Assembly (NCBI GenBank): GCA_023440105.1
Contig: JAEXSY010000427.1
Location: forward strand, 1 to 25,884
From: Bacillota bacterium
Lineage (GTDB): Bacteria > Bacillota > Clostridia > Clostridiales > Clostridiaceae
Length of the DNA stretch: 25,884 bases
Direction: 5' to 3'
Part shown: piece by piece, positions 22,670-25,884 of the stretch
Layout: each line of letters begins with the position of its first letter
How positions within the stretch are numbered: position 1 is the stretch's first letter
Program-made: the position numbers and the translations under genes
Notes under the pieces: generated by a model
Told to the model about the DNA's origin: nothing
The model's database searches: none
Seen by the model: the letters and a program-made list of their open reading frames with translations, nothing else

Positions 22670-24823
22670 CTAGCCATCTATGCGCTTCGTAGCCACTAAG
22701 ATTATTTTTTCATTCTCTCCGGAGCTATTCAGCTCTACATCACCAAGGGATATGAGCTGTTCTGGACTCTGAAGACCACTTAAGTCAATTATTCTCTTAC
22801 CTGATATTACATATACATTAGGAAGGTTTACTCCTCCATCATTGTATTCTGTCAGCTCCTCTAATATATGGTTAAGGGTGCTTTTCCATGAAGCCTTATT
22901 ACTCTCTCTAACCATTCCATTGAGTTTTTGAAGCCTAATTATCCCTTCATCATCAATTATATTAATAGGAGTAGTTTTCTTCTTTAATAGGCCCATAAGC
23001 TTCTTTTCAACTCTCTCATAGGTTACTGCCTTCATACTATCATTAGTCGCTGCAATATAAAGGCTCTCTTTAGGAGCATTCAGGTTAGAGGCCACAATAT
23101 CCAACAGCTCATCATCAGTCAGCCTTTTCTTAAGGAGATCCTTGCTTCTAAGCTCTGTGGCTCCTACTGCAATGGCTCTTATAAGATTTCTTTGAGAATC
23201 AACCTCCACCTGAATTTCTATAGTTCCGGGATCTGCTCCATTCTTTATTGCCAGGAGCTCTGCTTCTCTTCGAACGCTTAAGATATCGCTCTCCGTAGGA
23301 TTAAGAACCGTACGCTCTACCATATCCCTTACCATAGCTAAGGCTACACCTATAGTGGAAATCACTGGAGCATTTTGTGCTATTTTAAACTTATGCTCCA
23401 TACTCTCACCCAAGTGAGGCACTACGGTAGAAGCCCCACCTCCACCACCTATAAAGGTAGTAGTTCTTGAGTCCATCTTATAATCAGAAATTAACTCTTT
23501 AACCACTTTACCATTCTTTAATGCTGCATAATCTAACACCTTTTTTGCAGCTTCTTCTACGGTAATCCCCATATTGTCAGCTAAAGGCTTCCACGCCCTC
23601 ACTGCTGCTTCTCTATTTCCGTATGCATAGTCCCCTTCCTTAACATAACCACAAATATTTGCAGCTCCTGCCATGGTGAGGGTAAACTTCTTCCCATTGT
23701 CACAATCAACATAGGCATAATCAGGGTCCGATTCTATAGGACTTATAACAGAAAGCTTGGGGTTTACTATATCCTCTGGAGAGGAATAAACCTCATAGTC
23801 CAGGCCTGCTATATGAGCACTTCTAGGTCCCACATCCACTGCCTTTCCGTTTTTAAGCTGAACCATGCTGCCTCCGCCTATACCTACCGTTCTAACATCT
23901 AGAGAGTTTAGATAAGTCTTATGCCCTCCTACCTCAGCATATTTTACCATTACCTTCCCATCCTTTATACAGGATATATCAGTACTGGTTCCCCCTACCT
24001 CAAAGAATATACCGTCAGTAACCTTTTCATACATCAGAGCACCGGCAACCCCTGCTGCAGGCCCAGATAAAATAGTAAGTATTGGCCTGTTTCTAACCTC
24101 ATCAATGGTCATTACTCCACCATCACATCTCATGACCATCAATGGGCTTGTGATATCAGCCTTCTTTATACTTTCTTCTGTCATGTTAGCTGCATCCAGC
24201 ATCTTAGGAAGAATACTGGCATTAACCACAGCAGTTCGTGTTCTAACCTTTAGCCCGTATAGCTTGGAAATATCTTTAGTAGCTGTCCCCGGAATCTTTT
24301 CTTGAGAACACATATCCAGTACCTTATCCTCATTTTCCGGATTATCTACACTAAAGGCCTCGGCAGCAACAATGCTCTTAGCACCATTATCTATAAGTGC
24401 CTTTACTCCCTTCTTTATACCTGCAGAAATATCTTCTCCTTCCGCTATATTTACATATTCATTGATAGAGTGAAGATATTTTCCCGGAGAAAGCTCAAAG
24501 TCGCCCATGGTAGTATCTCCCTTAGCCTTCATACCACCCACACCTTTTCCAAGAGTTACAATACCTACTTTAGCCACGTCTCCTTCTAAAAGAGCGTTAG
24601 TCGCTTGAGTGGTACCATGAGCTATAAATATTACTTCCTCGGCCTTTATATTATTTTCCATCATTATTCTATTAAGTACCTTTACGATTCCTGCTGCTAC
24701 ACCTTCCTTAGCTCTATGAGTAGTAGGCTCCTTTACTGTAGCAATTAGCTCATAAGTGTCATTGTTAATTGCAACGGCATCAGTAAATGTGCCACCCACG
24801 TCTATTCCGATTCTTACCTTCAT
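22670..24823 (-). CDS. Hydantoinase/oxoprolinase-family protein (HyuA-like ATPase)
   Basis: 717-aa cytoplasmic protein with the hydantoinase/oxoprolinase N-terminal region (about 1-180: IGIDVGGTFTDAVAI phosphate-binding loop, IAHGTTQATNALLEG) and Hydantoinase_A domain (about 200-500: LTILSGPAAGVAGAL, FFEVGGTSTDIS, TVGIGGGSM, FIGGGGGAS). HyuA-type subunits use ATP to activate hydantoins, 5-oxoproline or acetone, usually with a separate HyuB subunit; none is seen here. The C-terminal 200 residues match no HyuA feature I know. It also resembles diol-dehydratase reactivase alpha subunits by sharing the actin-like fold, but HGTTQATNALLEG and the VGGTSTDIS region favour the hydantoinase family. It starts behind GAGGAGAG. 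It is in line with an upstream transporter gene and coupled to the small HExxH gene, suggesting uptake and ring-opening of an amide substrate. Confidence 0.85.
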   Translation of the reverse strand: MKVRIGIDVGGTFTDAVAINNDTYELIATVKEPTTHRAKEGVAAGIVKVLNRIMMENNIKAEEVIFIAHGTTQATNALLEGDVAKVGIVTLGKGVGGMKAKGDTTMGDFELSPGKYLHSINEYVNIAEGEDISAGIKKGVKALIDNGAKSIVAAEAFSVDNPENEDKVLDMCSQEKIPGTATKDISKLYGLKVRTRTAVVNASILPKMLDAANMTEESIKKADITSPLMVMRCDGGVMTIDEVRNRPILTILSGPAAGVAGALMYEKVTDGIFFEVGGTSTDISCIKDGKVMVKYAEVGGHKTYLNSLDVRTVGIGGGSMVQLKNGKAVDVGPRSAHIAGLDYEVYSSPEDIVNPKLSVISPIESDPDYAYVDCDNGKKFTLTMAGAANICGYVKEGDYAYGNREAAVRAWKPLADNMGITVEEAAKKVLDYAALKNGKVVKELISDYKMDSRTTTFIGGGGGASTVVPHLGESMEHKFKIAQNAPVISTIGVALAMVRDMVERTVLNPTESDILSVRREAELLAIKNGADPGTIEIQVEVDSQRNLIRAIAVGATELRSKDLLKKRLTDDELLDIVASNLNAPKESLYIAATNDSMKAVTYERVEKKLMGLLKKKTTPINIIDDEGIIRLQKLNGMVRESNKASWKSTLNHILEELTEYNDGGVNLPNVYVISGKRIIDLSGLQSPEQLISLGDVELNSSGENEKIILVATKRIDG

Positions 24824-24854
24824 ATACCTCTCTCCTCGCTATAAAATAATATGA

Positions 24855-24880
24855 TGGTATCCAAAAAGTCTTGAATACCA
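24855..24880 (-). other. Hairpin between transporter and hydantoinase genes
   Basis: On the minus strand UGGUAUUC (24880-24873) pairs with GGAUACCA (24862-24855), 8 bp with one U-G pair and a 10-nt loop. A moderately AT-rich run follows. It sits in the 92-bp gap, so it may attenuate or stabilise transcript ends within the operon. Evidence is structural only. Confidence 0.4.
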
Positions 24881-24915
24881 ACAATTTTTTCCTTTGTTAT
24901 ATAAATAAATTCTCT

Positions 24916-25884
24916 CTAGAAGTAGTTCAAAGCTCCTAAGATAACTCCTACTGCAGCAACTACCCATAAGTAAGGAAGAAGCTTTTTAGTAATTACATTC
25001 ACATCCACCTCAGCAAAGTTAGCAGTCCATACATTTTGAGTATTCGTTGGGTCTCCTACTCCTTGAATTCTTTCCGCTGACAGGAAGCCTGCCATAACAG
25101 CTAGAGGAGTTAAGCTTCCTACTCCTGCCATAAGAGCAGCTAGTCCTGAGCCCAGTCCAAATAGATTTAATGGTCCTCTATATAAGGCTAATGGAGCTAA
25201 AGCTATGAAGAATATTACATAAACCATCGCAGACTTAGGTGTAACAGCCTGCATAAATGGATTTAATACCTCTTTAACGGAAGGATTAGTTACTGCTAGG
25301 AATAGCATACCTATTCCAACCATCAGAATCACTGCAGGACCTGCATCAGTTATACCGTTATAACAGGTTTGGGTTAACAAATTCATTGCCTTTGTGAAGC
25401 TCTTTGAGGTGAATAACAGTATCCATAATATACCTGCTATGAAGGCTGGAACTATGGGGATTTCTAAAAATGCTACTAGAATTATAGGAATGATTGGAGT
25501 TATCATAGCCAGCACTCCTCTTACTCCCTTTAAAGGCTGAGTACTCTTTTTATCTTCTTTAACAGGAGCGGAAAAAGCAAACTTTATACCATTTTTCTTG
25601 AATTCTACAAATATAAGCACCAAGGTTGCCACTGCTGTTGCTATAAGAAGATATATCTCAAAGCTTCTTATATCAGCTATTGGAAGCTGGAAGATGCTTG
25701 AGTAGCTCTGCCAGTTAGCCATATTAAAGCAAAGACCTGTGGCAAAGGCCATCAAAAATATGCAGGCAGCGCTGATTGCTGGAAGTCCTACAGAAATTAA
25801 TATTGGGAGAACTATGGTTCCAACCATTATTACTGATCCAAGTCCGCTTAAGGTAGTAAATAAAAGTGCTACTGCTGCTACCAA
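24916..25884 (-). CDS. Multi-pass membrane transporter, C-terminal part (cut by window edge)
   Basis: 322 residues are visible, and the reading frame is open through the right edge (first codon there is TTG), so the N-terminus lies outside. About ten hydrophobic segments can be made out, with a charged cytoplasmic loop (KKNGIKF to EDKKSTQP) in the middle, which suggests two half-domains. A Pro/Gly-rich segment reads ALAPLALYRGPLNLFGLGSG, and a late loop has GDPTNTQNVWTANF. The overall pattern resembles secondary carriers of the ion-transporter superfamily (CitMHS/GntP/DctM-like); I cannot name the substrate. Its position upstream of the hydantoinase-type ATPase suggests that it imports that enzyme's substrate. 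Confidence 0.75.
   Translation of the reverse strand: MVAAVALLFTTLSGLGSVIMVGTIVLPILISVGLPAISAACIFLMAFATGLCFNMANWQSYSSIFQLPIADIRSFEIYLLIATAVATLVLIFVEFKKNGIKFAFSAPVKEDKKSTQPLKGVRGVLAMITPIIPIILVAFLEIPIVPAFIAGILWILLFTSKSFTKAMNLLTQTCYNGITDAGPAVILMVGIGMLFLAVTNPSVKEVLNPFMQAVTPKSAMVYVIFFIALAPLALYRGPLNLFGLGSGLAALMAGVGSLTPLAVMAGFLSAERIQGVGDPTNTQNVWTANFAEVDVNVITKKLLPYLWVVAAVGVILGALNYF

Noticed and set aside
22670..24823. Diol dehydratase reactivase (PduG/DdrA) instead of a hydantoinase-type protein
   Set aside because: Both share an actin-like ATPase fold, but HGTTQATNALLEG, the VGGTSTDIS region and the length fit the hydantoinase/oxoprolinase family, and the gene is far from pduBCD.

Overview
The window comes from a low-GC Gram-positive anaerobe, most likely a member of Clostridia (Bacillota). 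The evidence is the AT-rich intergenic DNA, strong GGAGG ribosome binding sites, sigma-A promoters, a B12-dependent diol dehydratase of microcompartment type, an LCP wall-polymer ligase gene, SH3b autolysins and N-acetylglucosamine-kinase-like genes. No tRNA, rRNA, CRISPR array, insertion sequence or phage gene was seen.

Left region (1-5965). A propanediol-utilisation microcompartment operon, pduB-pduC-pduD, runs leftward off the window and probably continues into pduE. A 446-bp control region separates it from two rightward regulator genes: a PocR-domain LytS-type sensor and an AraC-type response regulator. Both look like a two-component pair, but the sensor has lost the phosphoacceptor His and its ATP-binding boxes, and the receiver has Ser in place of the phosphoacceptor Asp. 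The pair therefore looks like a ligand-sensing regulator that no longer uses phosphotransfer. A bidirectional hairpin terminator closes this region.

Middle region (5983-12561), all leftward. A two-domain TagF-like CDP-glycerol glycerophosphotransferase is followed by a membrane acyltransferase, an LCP-family wall-polymer ligase and a YhhX-like Gfo/Idh/MocA oxidoreductase. Apart from the oxidoreductase this reads as a cell-wall glycopolymer cluster. The LCP gene is interrupted by one in-frame TAG codon, with the frame intact on both sides.

Surface region (12673-19753). Two paralogous secreted glucosaminidases, with five and one SH3b domains, lie in the same orientation and share a promoter. 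Between them, on the other strand and behind a consensus-perfect sigma-A promoter, is a secreted 1079-residue protein. It has a beta domain, a region that matches the catalytic motifs and spacing of GT80 sialyltransferases, and five FN3 repeats. A secreted GT80-like protein is the most unexpected coding feature in the window. It could belong to a cell-surface glycan-modifying system with the flanking autolysins, although that link is only positional.

Right region (19754-25884), all leftward. It holds a BadF/BadG-family amino-sugar kinase, a NERD-domain nuclease-like protein with a topoisomerase-type zinc ribbon, and an apparent operon of a multi-pass transporter (cut by the window edge), a solitary hydantoinase/oxoprolinase-family ATPase and a small HExxH metalloprotein of unknown role.
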